Counted from the first letter of the stretch, positions 1-8,470 are shown. The stretch is DNA of 64,000 bases from DASWOJ01 sp964242415 (GCA_964242415.1 CAXTAT010000022.1:33370-97369); one strand, 5' to 3'. Made by a program: numbers and translations. Notes: generated from the sequence alone by a model not told the origin.

Positions 1-1
1 C

Positions 2-475
2 GTGGTGATCGAAATCCCGCAGGGGTCGCAGGTCAAGTACGAGGTGGACAAGGAGAGCGGGGCGATCTTCGTGGACCGGTTCCTGTTCACGCCGATGGCG
101 TATCCGGCGGCGTATGGGTTCATCCCTGGGACGCTGGCCGATGACGGGGACCCGGCTGATGCGCTGGTGCTGGCGCCGGCGCCGATGGTGCCGGGGTCGG
201 TGATCCGGTGCCGGCCGATCGGCATGCTGCAGATGGAGGACGAGAGCGGGCAGGACGAGAAGATCATCTGCGTGCCGCATGATAAGATTCATACGCAGTA
301 TACCGATGTGCATAAGGTGGAGGACCTGCCGGCCATCACGCGACAGGCCATTGAGCATTTCTTTACGCGGTATAAGGATTTGGAGCCGGGGAAGTGGGTG
401 AAGGTGACGGGGTGGGCGGACAAGGCGGCGGCTGAGGAGGTTATCCGGAAGGCGATTGCTGCGGTTAAGCATTAG
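2..475 (+). CDS. ppa: Inorganic pyrophosphatase, 5'-truncated by the window edge
   Basis: Soluble family I inorganic pyrophosphatase, which hydrolyses PPi to two phosphates in the cytoplasm and pulls biosynthetic reactions forward. The visible 157 residues begin at the conserved VVIEIPQGSQVKYEVDK segment. The active-site signature DGDPAD lies at about residues 48-53 of the visible part and the C-terminus is complete. Family members are about 170-180 residues, so roughly 15-20 N-terminal residues lie outside the window; the in-frame GTG at position 2 is probably not the true start. The downstream sequence changes to a lower-GC tract after the stop codon. Confidence 0.95.
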   Translation: MVIEIPQGSQVKYEVDKESGAIFVDRFLFTPMAYPAAYGFIPGTLADDGDPADALVLAPAPMVPGSVIRCRPIGMLQMEDESGQDEKIICVPHDKIHTQYTDVHKVEDLPAITRQAIEHFFTRYKDLEPGKWVKVTGWADKAAAEEVIRKAIAAVKH

Positions 476-531
476 GGCTGATCGGGGCAGGTGGCGCAGC
501 CTGCCCTGATCGCGCCGCAAGGATTGCATCA

Positions 532-765
532 TTGAACAAGCGTCCGACTTTGCCTCTTGTTTTAGTCTTTCTATCGACCTCATTGTATGCGCTGGGTAAG
601 TTTTACCAAAGACTTGGAGCCGCGCTTGACGTGATATTTTACTTTGTAGGGCCAGCGGCATTGATAGGGATGTGGATTAGCGCAAGGAGAAAGGAAGAAA
701 AGGCCAATCTGTTTATCAAGTCACTTACCAACCGTGACAAGGACCGCGGGGACGAGGAACAATAA
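532..765 (+). CDS. Small hypothetical membrane protein (77 aa)
   Basis: Unrecognised 77-residue protein with two hydrophobic stretches, at about residues 6-22 and 31-50, followed by a highly charged K/E/R/D-rich tail, so it could be a small inner-membrane protein with a cytoplasmic tail. The start is a TTG and no in-frame ATG precedes the first hydrophobic segment. Codon use is much more AT-rich than in neighbouring genes (TTT, AAA, ATA and TTA-type codons are common), suggesting horizontal acquisition. It stands between ppa and another orphan gene. A real gene is plausible but not certain. Confidence 0.45.
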   Translation: MNKRPTLPLVLVFLSTSLYALGKFYQRLGAALDVIFYFVGPAALIGMWISARRKEEKANLFIKSLTNRDKDRGDEEQ

Positions 766-832
766 TTTAGCCTAACCGGCCTTACATTGCAATGTTTGCC
801 GAAATGATGTATGGTTGTGAAAAGGCGCCGAC

Positions 833-1321
833 ATGCGGCAAAGCACACCACAGTCGTTCGAAGCAAGCAATTTGAGTCGGTTCTTGCGGAAGTTTTTGAT
901 ATCTACCACCGTTGGTTTCACTGCCTTGGCAGCAACTCTCACTTTCGTTTTGACGAGATCGGCACAACCCGCGTTACCTCCACTCCTTGAAAACGTGAGC
1001 GCTGGCGGTGGATGGTGGGGAGCTTGTCCCGGCGACATGAGGGGTGACTTGCCCTTTGCCGTCTTGCCAGAACTGGAGCAACGGCTATTGCTACAGTTCC
1101 CGCCTGGATCAGGTGAAGCCGAACTTGTCGCCTCCCTCAAGAAGCAAGGCTTTGAACCGCTACTCCCTTGCCCTTCCGATTTATCAGTTCGGTTGATGAA
1201 TTTTCACCAGACATGTGGGTCGCTGCAGCACTTCCCGATAAACACGAGCATATATCGGAAGGTTGATAAAATTAAGAGCATTGTTTGGACGAAAGGCTTC
1301 GTCTCATACGATGATCTATAA
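833..1321 (+). CDS. Hypothetical membrane-anchored protein (162 aa)
   Basis: Unrecognised protein with one N-terminal hydrophobic segment (about residues 22-42) after a basic stretch, consistent with a signal anchor and a periplasmic C-terminal part of about 120 residues. Cysteines at about residues 64, 112 and 127 could form a disulfide outside the cytoplasm. Base composition is clearly lower in GC than the surrounding chromosome, as for the preceding small gene. The convergent neighbour at 1479 is separated by a strong inverted repeat. I cannot assign a function. Confidence 0.5.
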   Translation: MRQSTPQSFEASNLSRFLRKFLISTTVGFTALAATLTFVLTRSAQPALPPLLENVSAGGGWWGACPGDMRGDLPFAVLPELEQRLLLQFPPGSGEAELVASLKKQGFEPLLPCPSDLSVRLMNFHQTCGSLQHFPINTSIYRKVDKIKSIVWTKGFVSYDDL

Positions 1322-1398
1322 CAGTTCTGCCACTACATCGGTTCTTGCTTCTTTTCTTAGCCGAGGGAAATATCAATTGCTACAATTGTGCCCCAGAC

Positions 1399-1438
1399 TT
1401 TTGCACACTTCAGACAAATGCGATGGAAGTGTGCAAAA
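1399..1438. terminator. Bidirectional hairpin between convergent genes
   Basis: A perfect 13-bp inverted repeat, TTTTGCACACTTC at 1399-1411 and its complement at 1426-1438, with a 14-nt loop. It ends in A/T on both sides and lies in the gap between the orphan gene ending at 1321 and the dehydratase gene ending at 1479. The position between convergent genes and the T-flanked stem fit a two-way intrinsic terminator. Confidence 0.6.
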
Positions 1439-1478
1439 CCCAATGATGCCAAACGGTTAAGCCTGTGGTAGCCCAGCC

Positions 1479-2996
1479 CTACATCGTCGCCCCAATCACC
1501 CAAGGCGCAAACTCCGCCCCGCCGGCATCAAACCCCTCGCTCTTGGTCCGCTCCCCGCCCGCCGTCCGCACCATCGCCTCGAAAATCCGCTGCCCGCACT
1601 CCTGCACCGTCTCGTCCCCGTCCAGGATGGTGCCGCAGTTGATGTCCATGTCGTCCTCCATCCGCTGGAACATCGCCGTGTTGGTCGCAAGCTTCAGGCT
1701 CGGCGCGGGCTTGCAGCCGAACACGCTGCCGCGGCCCGTCGTGAAGCACACCAGGTTGGCCCCGCCCGCCACCTGCCCCGTCGCCGCCACCGGGTCATAT
1801 CCCGGCGTGTCCATGAACACGAACCCTCGCGCCACGACCGGCTCGGCATAGCGCACCACGTCCACCAGGTTGGTGGTCCCCGCCTTGGCCATCGCCCCGA
1901 GCGACTTCTCCAGGATCGTCGTCAGCCCGCCCGCCTTGTTGCCGGGGCTGGGGTTGGCGTTCATCTCCGCACCCTCCCGCGCCGTGTACTCCTCCCACCA
2001 GCGCATCAGCCCCACCAGCTTCGCCCCCACCTCGGGGCTGACGGCCCGGCGGGTCAGCAGGTGCTCGGCGCCATAGGTCTCGGGCGTCTCGGACAGGATG
2101 ACCGCGCCGCCGTGCCGCACCAGCAGGTCGCTCGCCGCCCCCAGCGCCGGGTTGGCGGACACTCCCGAGTAGCCGTCGGACCCGCCGCACTGCAGCGCCA
2201 CCGTCAGCTCGGACAGCGGCGCCGGCTCCCGCTGCACTGCGTTCGCCTCGGCCAGCACCTCGCGCACGAAGGCGATGCCGGCCTCGACCGTCTTGCGGGT
2301 GCCGCCCATCGCCTGGATGTCCATGCTGCGGATACGCCCGGCTAGGCGCTGCTCCTCCAGCAGCCCGCCGATCTGGTTCACCTCGCACCCCAGCCCCAGC
2401 ACCACGACATGGCTGAAGTTGACGTGCCGCGCATACCCCGCGAGCGTCCGGCGCAGCAGCCGCAGCGGCTCGCCGTCGGTCATGCCGCAGCCGGTCTTGT
2501 GGGTCAGCGCCACCACGCCGTCCACGTTGGGGAACTCGGCCAGCGGGTCGGCGCCCACGAACGGGTTGCGCTTGAAGGCGTCGGCCACCAGGCCCGCGAC
2601 ATGCGCGCTGCAGTTCACGCTGGTCAGGATGCCGATGTAGTTGCGGGTGGCCACGCGCCCGTCGGCCCGGCGGATGCCCTGGAACGTCAGGCTCTCGTTC
2701 GCCATCGCGGTCGGGCGGGCGTCCCGGCCGTAGGCGTAGTCCTTGGCGAAGTCGCCCATGCCGCAGTTGTGGACGTGCACATGCGCGCCGGGCGCAATGG
2801 GCTGCGTCGCGAAGCCGATGATCTGCCCATAGCGGCGGATCGCCTCCCCCGCCGCCAGCGCCCGCACCGCCGCCTTGTGCCCGGCGGGGATGCGCTCGAT
2901 GGCGGCGACGCCGGGGGCCAGCGGGGCGCCGAGCAGCAGGGTGGCGCGGGCGATGACGACCTCGTCGTCGGGGTGCAGGCGGATGGTGGGGGTCAT
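1479..2996 (-). CDS. UxaA/GarD-family sugar-acid dehydratase (altronate or galactarate dehydratase)
   Basis: A 505-residue member of the altronate hydrolase/galactarate dehydratase family, which eliminates water from sugar acids to give 2-keto-3-deoxy acids using an iron-dependent lyase core. An N-terminal SAF-like domain (about residues 1-90, ending in the VHNCGMGDF segment) precedes the conserved catalytic part with NYIGILTSVNCSAH, HKTGCGM, GLGCEVNQ and CGGSDGYSG. The length is typical of full-length UxaA/GarD proteins. It overlaps the upstream aldolase gene by 4 nt, so they are co-transcribed. The aldolase partner favours a galactarate/glucarate-type substrate (GarD followed by GarL chemistry) over altronate, but the exact substrate is inferred. 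Confidence 0.85.
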   Translation of the reverse strand: MTPTIRLHPDDEVVIARATLLLGAPLAPGVAAIERIPAGHKAAVRALAAGEAIRRYGQIIGFATQPIAPGAHVHVHNCGMGDFAKDYAYGRDARPTAMANESLTFQGIRRADGRVATRNYIGILTSVNCSAHVAGLVADAFKRNPFVGADPLAEFPNVDGVVALTHKTGCGMTDGEPLRLLRRTLAGYARHVNFSHVVVLGLGCEVNQIGGLLEEQRLAGRIRSMDIQAMGGTRKTVEAGIAFVREVLAEANAVQREPAPLSELTVALQCGGSDGYSGVSANPALGAASDLLVRHGGAVILSETPETYGAEHLLTRRAVSPEVGAKLVGLMRWWEEYTAREGAEMNANPSPGNKAGGLTTILEKSLGAMAKAGTTNLVDVVRYAEPVVARGFVFMDTPGYDPVAATGQVAGGANLVCFTTGRGSVFGCKPAPSLKLATNTAMFQRMEDDMDINCGTILDGDETVQECGQRIFEAMVRTAGGERTKSEGFDAGGAEFAPWVIGATM

Positions 2997-3754
2997 GGCG
3001 TGCGGGTGGCCTTGATGGCGGCGCGGGCGGCGGTCAGCAGAAGGCCGCTGTCGTTGCCGAGGGTGACGAGGTTGAAGCCCATGCCGATCATGCGCGCGGC
3101 ATAGGCCGGCGTCAGGCAGTGGATGCAGGCGCGCAGGCCGCGCCGCCTGGTCTCCTGCACGATGCGCTCATAGATGGCGTGGATCTGCGGCTCCTCCCGG
3201 TCCAGCACGGGCGGCAGGCCCATGGAGAAGCCGAGGTCGCTGGGGCCGATATAGACGGCGTCGATGCCGGGCACGTCGAGGATGGCCTCTAGGTTATCGA
3301 CGGCCTCCTGCGTCTCGATCATCGGGATGCACAGCACCTCCTGGTTGGCGGTGCTCTGGTAGCTGGTGCCGGAGCCGTAGATGCCGGCGCGGATGGGTCC
3401 GTTGCTGCGCTTGCCCATGGGCGGGTAGCGGCAATAGGAGACGAACGCCTCGGCCTCGGCCCGGGTGTTGACCATGGGGCAGATCACCCCGTACGCCCCG
3501 GCGTCCAGCACCTTGCCGACGATGCCCGGCTCGTTCCAGGGCACGCGGACCATCGGCAGCACGGGGTGCACCTGCATGGCCTGGAAGCAGGTCACCATCG
3601 ACTGGTAGTCCTGCACGCCATGCTGCAGATCGACGGTGACGCTGTCCCATCCCGCCTGCGCCATCACCTCGGCCGAGAAGCCGTTGGGGATGGCGAGCCA
3701 GCCGTTGACGGCGGGCTTGCCGCTGTCCCAGAGCTGCTTGATGTTGTTCGCCAT
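2993..3754 (-). CDS. HpcH/HpaI-family class II aldolase
   Basis: A 253-residue HpcH/HpaI aldolase of the GarL/HpaI/YfaU type, metal-dependent enzymes that cleave 2-keto-3-deoxy acids to pyruvate and an aldehyde. Recognisable segments are VDLQHG (about residues 41-46), PMIETQEAVDNL, which carries the metal-binding glutamate, and DAVYIGPSDLGFSMG, which carries the metal-binding aspartate. It is the first gene of a two-gene operon and its stop overlaps the start of the UxaA-type dehydratase. A 2-keto-3-deoxy acid produced by the neighbour would be its natural substrate, with 5-keto-4-deoxyglucarate as the leading guess. Confidence 0.88.
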   Translation of the reverse strand: MANNIKQLWDSGKPAVNGWLAIPNGFSAEVMAQAGWDSVTVDLQHGVQDYQSMVTCFQAMQVHPVLPMVRVPWNEPGIVGKVLDAGAYGVICPMVNTRAEAEAFVSYCRYPPMGKRSNGPIRAGIYGSGTSYQSTANQEVLCIPMIETQEAVDNLEAILDVPGIDAVYIGPSDLGFSMGLPPVLDREEPQIHAIYERIVQETRRRGLRACIHCLTPAYAARMIGMGFNLVTLGNDSGLLLTAARAAIKATRTP

Positions 3755-3841
3755 GCGGCGTTCTCCCGGTGTTTGATGGCTGCAACGCTAGGCGCGGCGT
3801 TCCGGGGGGTCAAACCGCGGTGAGGGCGCAGCGCCTGCGCG

Positions 3842-4348
3842 TCAAGCGCGTGGGTTCGCCAGCATCAGGGCCAGAATGTCCGCCTTCTCGCCGGGCGTGA
3901 TCGCGTCGAAGGTCGCCATCGCGGCTTCGGCTTCTTCAACGAAACCCGTTGCATCCGACAAGATGAAGCGGATCGATGGGTCGTAGTCGGCAAAGTGCCG
4001 CGCCTCCTGCAGGGTTGTAAACGCAACGGCGAAGCTGCGCATTTCCGGGCTGACCGCTGTGCGGCCAAGCTGCTGCTGCAAGGTTTTGCTCAGGCGCGTG
4101 ACATTCAGTGACTCGCAGACCGACTTCATCCGGCCATGGTTGAAGCTGCGGTAGATCAGGCCGTAGCCGGCAGTGCCCTGGCTGCCGCTGCCCATCAAGC
4201 GCCCGGCTCCTGCCTGCACCACCTTGTGGAACACAGCATAGTAGGCCGTGGACACTGCCCGCCGCAGTTGCGCCTCGGACGGAGGGTTGGCTGCGCCGGC
4301 TGACAGGAGGAGACGGGCTGTCGCGAGCAGGTCCGCGGCGTCAGGCAC
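3842..4348 (-). CDS. HEPN-domain protein
   Basis: About 168 residues with the hallmarks of a HEPN (UPF0332-like) domain: LRRAVSTAYYAVFH near residues 28-41 and the terminal helix motif RHFADYD near residue 119. HEPN proteins are all-helical and often act as RNases or as partners in toxin-antitoxin and defence modules. I chose the GTG at 4348, which overlaps the end of the upstream gene by 8 nt and has an AAGGTCGAG purine tract before it; an upstream ATG at 4405 would force a 65-nt overlap. The gene is translationally coupled to the 98-residue neighbour, suggesting a two-protein unit. The classic R-x4-6-H RNase motif is not obvious. Confidence 0.65.
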   Translation of the reverse strand: MPDAADLLATARLLLSAGAANPPSEAQLRRAVSTAYYAVFHKVVQAGAGRLMGSGSQGTAGYGLIYRSFNHGRMKSVCESLNVTRLSKTLQQQLGRTAVSPEMRSFAVAFTTLQEARHFADYDPSIRFILSDATGFVEEAEAAMATFDAITPGEKADILALMLANPRA

Positions 4349-4637
4349 CCTCGACCTTATCCCAATCCGCCCGGTCAAATACACGGATGAATGGGTAATG
4401 GTCATCGTTGTGCGCCATCAACTCGTCTCGCACCTCTTGGGTCAGGCGAATGCGCAGCATCCCGACATTCGTCCCGCCGCGGTCCTGATCGATAAGGAAG
4501 GAAAAGTAGTGCGTGGGCCGGCCTGTATAGTCTTCGCCGGTCCGAACCTTAATGTTCTTTACGCGCTCGGGGCCATAGACGCGCGCAGCTGCCGTGCGGC
4601 CCAACTCGGCTAGATCGATTTCGTCGGCTATGTCCAT
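4341..4637 (-). CDS. Small hypothetical partner of the HEPN gene
   Basis: A soluble 98-residue protein starting MDIADEIDLAELG. It has mixed alpha/beta character with alternating hydrophobic strands in its middle (YFSFLIDQD, VGMLRIRLTQE). It does not show the GS-x-ARG signature of MNT nucleotidyltransferases, the best-known HEPN partners. The 3' end overlaps the HEPN gene start by 8 nt on the same strand, so the two are almost certainly co-expressed. A TTG at 4673 could extend it by 12 residues, but the ATG at 4637 looks better. Function unknown; an antitoxin or partner role is inference from gene order only. Confidence 0.55.
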   Translation of the reverse strand: MDIADEIDLAELGRTAAARVYGPERVKNIKVRTGEDYTGRPTHYFSFLIDQDRGGTNVGMLRIRLTQEVRDELMAHNDDHYPFIRVFDRADWDKVEGA

Positions 4638-4769
4638 GGCACCCAGGATATGCGTCGCGGCCAGGTGACTCAAGCATCACAGATGGAACCGTAGCCCACC
4701 TCACCCAGTAAGATGACGCCACCCGGCCAACCGCGCTATCCTCCCCGCCGCAACCAGGACACCCCGCCC

Positions 4770-6161
4770 ATGGCACGCCCCGTTGACGCCGTCATCGCCC
4801 AGGCCCGCCCCTTCCTTGGCGACCGCCTCACCACGAACGCCGCCCTACGCGAGCAGCACTCGCACGGCGAGGACACCCAGCCCCGCGTCCTCCCCGACGC
4901 CGTCGCGTTCATCGAACGCGCCGAGGAAGCGGCGCAGCTCCTGGCCCTATGCCACCAGCACGGCGTCCCTGTCGTGCCCTTCGGCGCCGGCACCAGCCTG
5001 GAGGGCCACGTCACCCCGGTCCGCGGCGGCATCAGCCTCGACCTGTCGCGCATGACCCAAATCCTGGAGGTGAACGCCGCCGACATGGACTGCCGCATCC
5101 AGCCCGGCGTTACCCGGCAGGGTCTCAACGAGCACCTGCGCGACCAGGGCCTGTTTTTCCCCGTCGATCCCGGCAGCGAGTGCACCATTGGCGGCATGTG
5201 CGCCACCCGCGCCAGCGGCACCGCCGCCGTCCGCTACGGCACGATCCGCGAGAACGTGCTGGGCCTGCAGGTCGCCCTGCCCGACGGCCGGCTGATCCGC
5301 ACGGGGGGCCGAGTCCGCAAGTCTGCCACCGGCTATGACCTGACCCACCTGATGATCGGCAGCGAGGGCACGCTGGGCGTCATCACCGAGATCACCCTGC
5401 GCCTGCACGGCATCCCCGAGGCGATGAGCGCCGCCATCTGCCAGTTCGATGCCGTGGCGGGGGGGCTCGGCGGCGCGGTGGAGTCCGTGATCGCCATCCT
5501 GCAGGCCGGCATCCCCGTCGCACGTATCGAGCTGCTGGACGACGTGCAGATGGCCGCCTGCATCGCCTATTCGAAGCTATCCGGCTACGTGCCCGCCCCC
5601 ACCCTGCTGCTGGAATTCCACGGCACCCCGGCCGGCGTCGCGGAGCAGGCGGCGTTGGCGGAGGAAGTCACCGCCGGGTTCGGCGCCAGCGGCTTCCAGT
5701 GGGCGACCGACCCGGCCGAGCGCAACCGCCTATGGAAGGCCCGGCACGACGCCTACTGGGCCGCACTGGCCCTGCAGCCGGGCCGACAGGGCCTCGCCAC
5801 CGACGCCATCGTGCCGATCAGCCGCCTGGCCGACCTGATCCTCGGCGCGAAGCAGGACATCGCCGCCTCGGGCCTGACCGCGCCCATCGTCGGCCATGTC
5901 GGCGACGGCAACTTCCACACCGTCATCCTGGTGCCGCCGGAGGCGGACGGCTTGGAGCGGGCCTGGGCGCTGGACAAGCAGATCGTTGCCCGTGCGCTGG
6001 CGCTGGGCGGATCGTGCAGCGGCGAGCACGGCGTTGGCATCGGCAAGCGTGAGTTCCTGGACGCCGAGCATGGCGCGGAAACCTTGGCGGTGATGCGCCA
6101 GATCAAGGCCGCCCTGGACCCGCGGGGGATCATGAACCCGGGCAAGCTGTTCCTGAACTAG
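4770..6161 (+). CDS. FAD-linked oxidase, GlcD/D-lactate dehydrogenase type
   Basis: A 463-residue flavoenzyme of the vanillyl-alcohol-oxidase fold, oxidising a 2-hydroxy acid such as D-lactate or glycolate to the 2-keto acid. The FAD-binding PP-loop reads VVPFGAGTSLEGH (about residues 71-83), followed by PGSECTIGGMCATRASGT and GYDLTHLMIGSEGTLG. The C-terminal cap domain has the typical VGHVGDGNFH and GSCSGEHGVGIGKREF segments and the ending DPRGIMNPGK. The ATG at 4770 gives the expected N-terminus; an upstream in-frame ATG at 4713 adds 19 proline-rich residues unlike the family. Single gene, so the electron acceptor (cytochrome or quinone) is unknown. Confidence 0.9.
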   Translation: MARPVDAVIAQARPFLGDRLTTNAALREQHSHGEDTQPRVLPDAVAFIERAEEAAQLLALCHQHGVPVVPFGAGTSLEGHVTPVRGGISLDLSRMTQILEVNAADMDCRIQPGVTRQGLNEHLRDQGLFFPVDPGSECTIGGMCATRASGTAAVRYGTIRENVLGLQVALPDGRLIRTGGRVRKSATGYDLTHLMIGSEGTLGVITEITLRLHGIPEAMSAAICQFDAVAGGLGGAVESVIAILQAGIPVARIELLDDVQMAACIAYSKLSGYVPAPTLLLEFHGTPAGVAEQAALAEEVTAGFGASGFQWATDPAERNRLWKARHDAYWAALALQPGRQGLATDAIVPISRLADLILGAKQDIAASGLTAPIVGHVGDGNFHTVILVPPEADGLERAWALDKQIVARALALGGSCSGEHGVGIGKREFLDAEHGAETLAVMRQIKAALDPRGIMNPGKLFLN

Positions 6162-6167
6162 GACAGG

Positions 6168-6341
6168 CTACTCCTTCTCGGCAGGCTTGCCCCCCTCCAC
6201 GTACTCCGCCGGGGCGCCGGGCTTGTGGTCCGCGTCCTTGCTGTGCCCGCCCAGCCCGCGCGCCGCGTCGCTGCTGCCGGTCTTCGGGTTCGGCGCGCTG
6301 GCGGTGCCGGTCGCCTTGGTGTCTGGGGTCTTGTCGGTCAT
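6168..6341 (-). CDS. Small hydrophilic hypothetical protein (57 aa)
   Basis: A 57-residue, very hydrophilic protein rich in K, D, G, P, A and T, starting MTDKTPDTKATGT and ending GKPAEKE. It has no hydrophobic core and is probably disordered. The ATG at 6341 is preceded by a textbook ribosome-binding site (AAGGAGG, 7 nt spacing), which is the main reason to believe it is translated. It is convergent with the FAD oxidase gene (6 nt between stops) and divergent from the MFS gene. Function unknown. Confidence 0.6.
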   Translation of the reverse strand: MTDKTPDTKATGTASAPNPKTGSSDAARGLGGHSKDADHKPGAPAEYVEGGKPAEKE

Positions 6342-6443
6342 GGTTGGCCTCCTTCGCCACGGCAACAACGTGTCCGCGACGGCAACGGTTGCCAGGCTGG
6401 CTCCGGCGACGGATGCTCCCTGCATCATCCGGGAACCCGCCCC

Positions 6444-7682
6444 ATGTCCCCCGCCACCCGCCAGGTCGCGTTCATCAACACCGCCCATAGCCTGTGCCAC
6501 TACTGCCTGCTGATCCTGCCCACCGCCGTGCTGGCGATGGCGGCGCCGGGCGGCGCGTTCGGCGGCGAGTATGGCCCCATCGTGCGGCTCGCGACCGGGA
6601 TGTTCGTGCTGTATGGGCTGCTGTCCCTGCCGCAGGGCTGGCTGGCGGCGTGGCTCGGGCGCAAGCCGCTGATCGCCGCGTTCTTCCTGGGCACCGGGGC
6701 GTCGCTGGTCGTCTGCGGCTTCGCGGCGACGCCGTTCGCGCTGGGGGCCGGGCTGGCGGCGGCGGGGGCATTCGCCGCGATCTACCACCCGGTCGGCACC
6801 GCCATGCTGGTGGAGGCCGCAGGCGACCGGCCCGGCCGCGCCATCGGCATCAACGGCGTGTTCGGCAACTTCGGCGTGGCGCTGGCGCCGGTGGTGACGG
6901 CGGGCTTGGCCGGGCGGTTCGGCTGGCACGCCGCCTTCATCGCGCCGGGCCTGGCCTGCATGGCGGCCGGGCTGCTGTGGCTGCGCGTGCCAGCCTTCGA
7001 TTACGGCGCCGACCGTGCCGCGCGCCCGTTCCCGGCCATCCCGCCCGCCATCGTGCGCCTCGCCGTCGTGGTGCTGCTGCTGATCGCGGTGGTGTCGGGG
7101 CTGGTGTTCAACGCCTTCACCCTGCTGATCCCCAAGCTGCTGCAGGAGCGCCTGGCGACCGACGCCGGGCTGCTGCCGCTGATCGGCGTGGCGGCCTTCG
7201 TGGTGACGCTGTGCGGCGCGCTGACGCAGTTCACCGTCGGCCGGCTGATCGACCGGACCACGCTGCGGCGGGTGTTCCTGCCGATGGCGGCGGTGCTGGC
7301 GCCGGGCTTGCTGGCGCTGTCGGTGCTGCAAGGCTGGGCGGTGCTGCCGGTGGCCGGGCTGGTCGCGGCGGCGGTGTTCGGCCAGGTGACGGTGAACGAG
7401 ACCATGACCGCCCGCTACATCGCCCCGCCGCTGCGGGCGCGGATGTACTCGGTGCGGTTCTTCGTGGGCTTCCTCGGCGCCGCTGCCGCCGCGCCCGTGG
7501 TCGGCGTCCTGCACGAGCGCACCGGCAGCCTCGCCGCCGTCATGGTCGTGCTCGCGGCGGTGGCGGTGGTCACGCTGGCCTGCGCCCTGTTCTTCCCCGA
7601 CCGGCCGGAGGAGCTGCGGCCGGAGCTTTGGGCGGCTGCGCAGCCGGCCCCATCCAGCGCGGCCGCCCTCGCCGCCGAGTAG
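6444..7682 (+). CDS. Major facilitator superfamily transporter
   Basis: A 412-residue integral membrane protein with about 12 predicted transmembrane helices. Early segments include FINTAHSLCHYCLLILPTAV (about residues 11-30) and the loop AWLGRKPL, matching the conserved MFS loop 2-3 motif G-x-x-x-D/G-R-x-G/K. The middle loop (about residues 195-205) separates two six-helix halves. Gly- and Ala-rich helices such as LGAGLAAAGAFAAIYHPVGTA fit a drug or small-metabolite exporter. The start is the ATG at 6444, directly before a normal MFS N-terminus; upstream in-frame sequence has no family resemblance. Substrate unknown; it stands alone as a transport gene. Confidence 0.85.
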   Translation: MSPATRQVAFINTAHSLCHYCLLILPTAVLAMAAPGGAFGGEYGPIVRLATGMFVLYGLLSLPQGWLAAWLGRKPLIAAFFLGTGASLVVCGFAATPFALGAGLAAAGAFAAIYHPVGTAMLVEAAGDRPGRAIGINGVFGNFGVALAPVVTAGLAGRFGWHAAFIAPGLACMAAGLLWLRVPAFDYGADRAARPFPAIPPAIVRLAVVVLLLIAVVSGLVFNAFTLLIPKLLQERLATDAGLLPLIGVAAFVVTLCGALTQFTVGRLIDRTTLRRVFLPMAAVLAPGLLALSVLQGWAVLPVAGLVAAAVFGQVTVNETMTARYIAPPLRARMYSVRFFVGFLGAAAAAPVVGVLHERTGSLAAVMVVLAAVAVVTLACALFFPDRPEELRPELWAAAQPAPSSAAALAAE

Positions 7683-7745
7683 CGCCAGGCGCAATGGGGC
7701 CATGCCGCCGTTGCTGCGGCCCGGTGCGCCGCCCACATCCGTTTT

Positions 7746-8378
7746 ATGAAACGACGCACCCTGCTGCTGTCCACCCTGCTTCTGCCGCTCTCGGCGCCGG
7801 CCTGGGCACAGCTCCGCCCGGCGGTGCTGACCCCGCAGGACCGCGCCGACATCGCCCGGATCGAGACCTATCTCAACGGCATCCGCACCCTGCACGCCCG
7901 CTTCCTGCAGATCGCCCCGAACGGCGCCACCAGCGAGGGCCAGGCCTGGCTGCAGCGGCCCGGCCGGCTGCGCTTCCAGTACGACCCGCCCAGCCCGTTC
8001 CTGCTGGTCGGCGGCCACGGCCTGCTGGTGTTCAACGACAAGCAGTTGCGGCAGACCAGCAACATCCCCCTGGGTTCGACGCCGCTCGGCCTGTTGCTGG
8101 AGGACAACCTGCGCCTGTCCGGCGACGTGACCGTGACCGGCCTGGTGCGGCAGCCCGGCGCGCTGCAGGTCAGCATAGTACGCACCAAGACTCCTGCCGA
8201 CGGCATCCTGACGCTGATCTTTGCCGATGCGCCGCTCGCGCTGCGCCAGTGGACGGTGATCGACGCCCAGCGGCAGGAAACCCGGGTGACGCTTTACAAC
8301 GTCGAACTGGGCGGCGCCTTCGACCAGAGCCTGTTCACGTTCATCGATCCCAGGTTCTTCGATACCCCGCAGCACTGA
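7746..8378 (+). CDS. LolA-like outer-membrane lipoprotein carrier protein
   Basis: A 210-residue periplasmic protein with a cleavable Sec signal (MKRRTLLLSTLLLPLSAPAWA, probable cut after AWA). The mature part carries the LolA beta-barrel pattern: IETYLNGIRTLHARFLQ, then GQAWLQRPGRLRFQYDPP and a C-terminal FTFIDPRFFD. LolA shuttles lipoproteins from the LolCDE complex to the outer membrane. The family is about 200-210 residues, so it is complete. It lies 63 nt downstream of the MFS gene. Whether it is the main LolA or one of the shorter outer-membrane carrier paralogs cannot be decided here. Confidence 0.85.
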   Translation: MKRRTLLLSTLLLPLSAPAWAQLRPAVLTPQDRADIARIETYLNGIRTLHARFLQIAPNGATSEGQAWLQRPGRLRFQYDPPSPFLLVGGHGLLVFNDKQLRQTSNIPLGSTPLGLLLEDNLRLSGDVTVTGLVRQPGALQVSIVRTKTPADGILTLIFADAPLALRQWTVIDAQRQETRVTLYNVELGGAFDQSLFTFIDPRFFDTPQH

Positions 8379-8470
8379 TTTTCCTTTGAATCGGCACGCC
8401 CATTGCTCATATTCAAGAAATCGGCATGTTCGGGAAATGGACATGATCGCGCTATGGACCTGATTGAGTC

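Noticed and set aside
6168..8444. A 758-codon minus-strand open frame
   Set aside because: Only its last 57 codons (the small gene with a strong ribosome-binding site) look real; the rest is antisense to the MFS and LolA genes.
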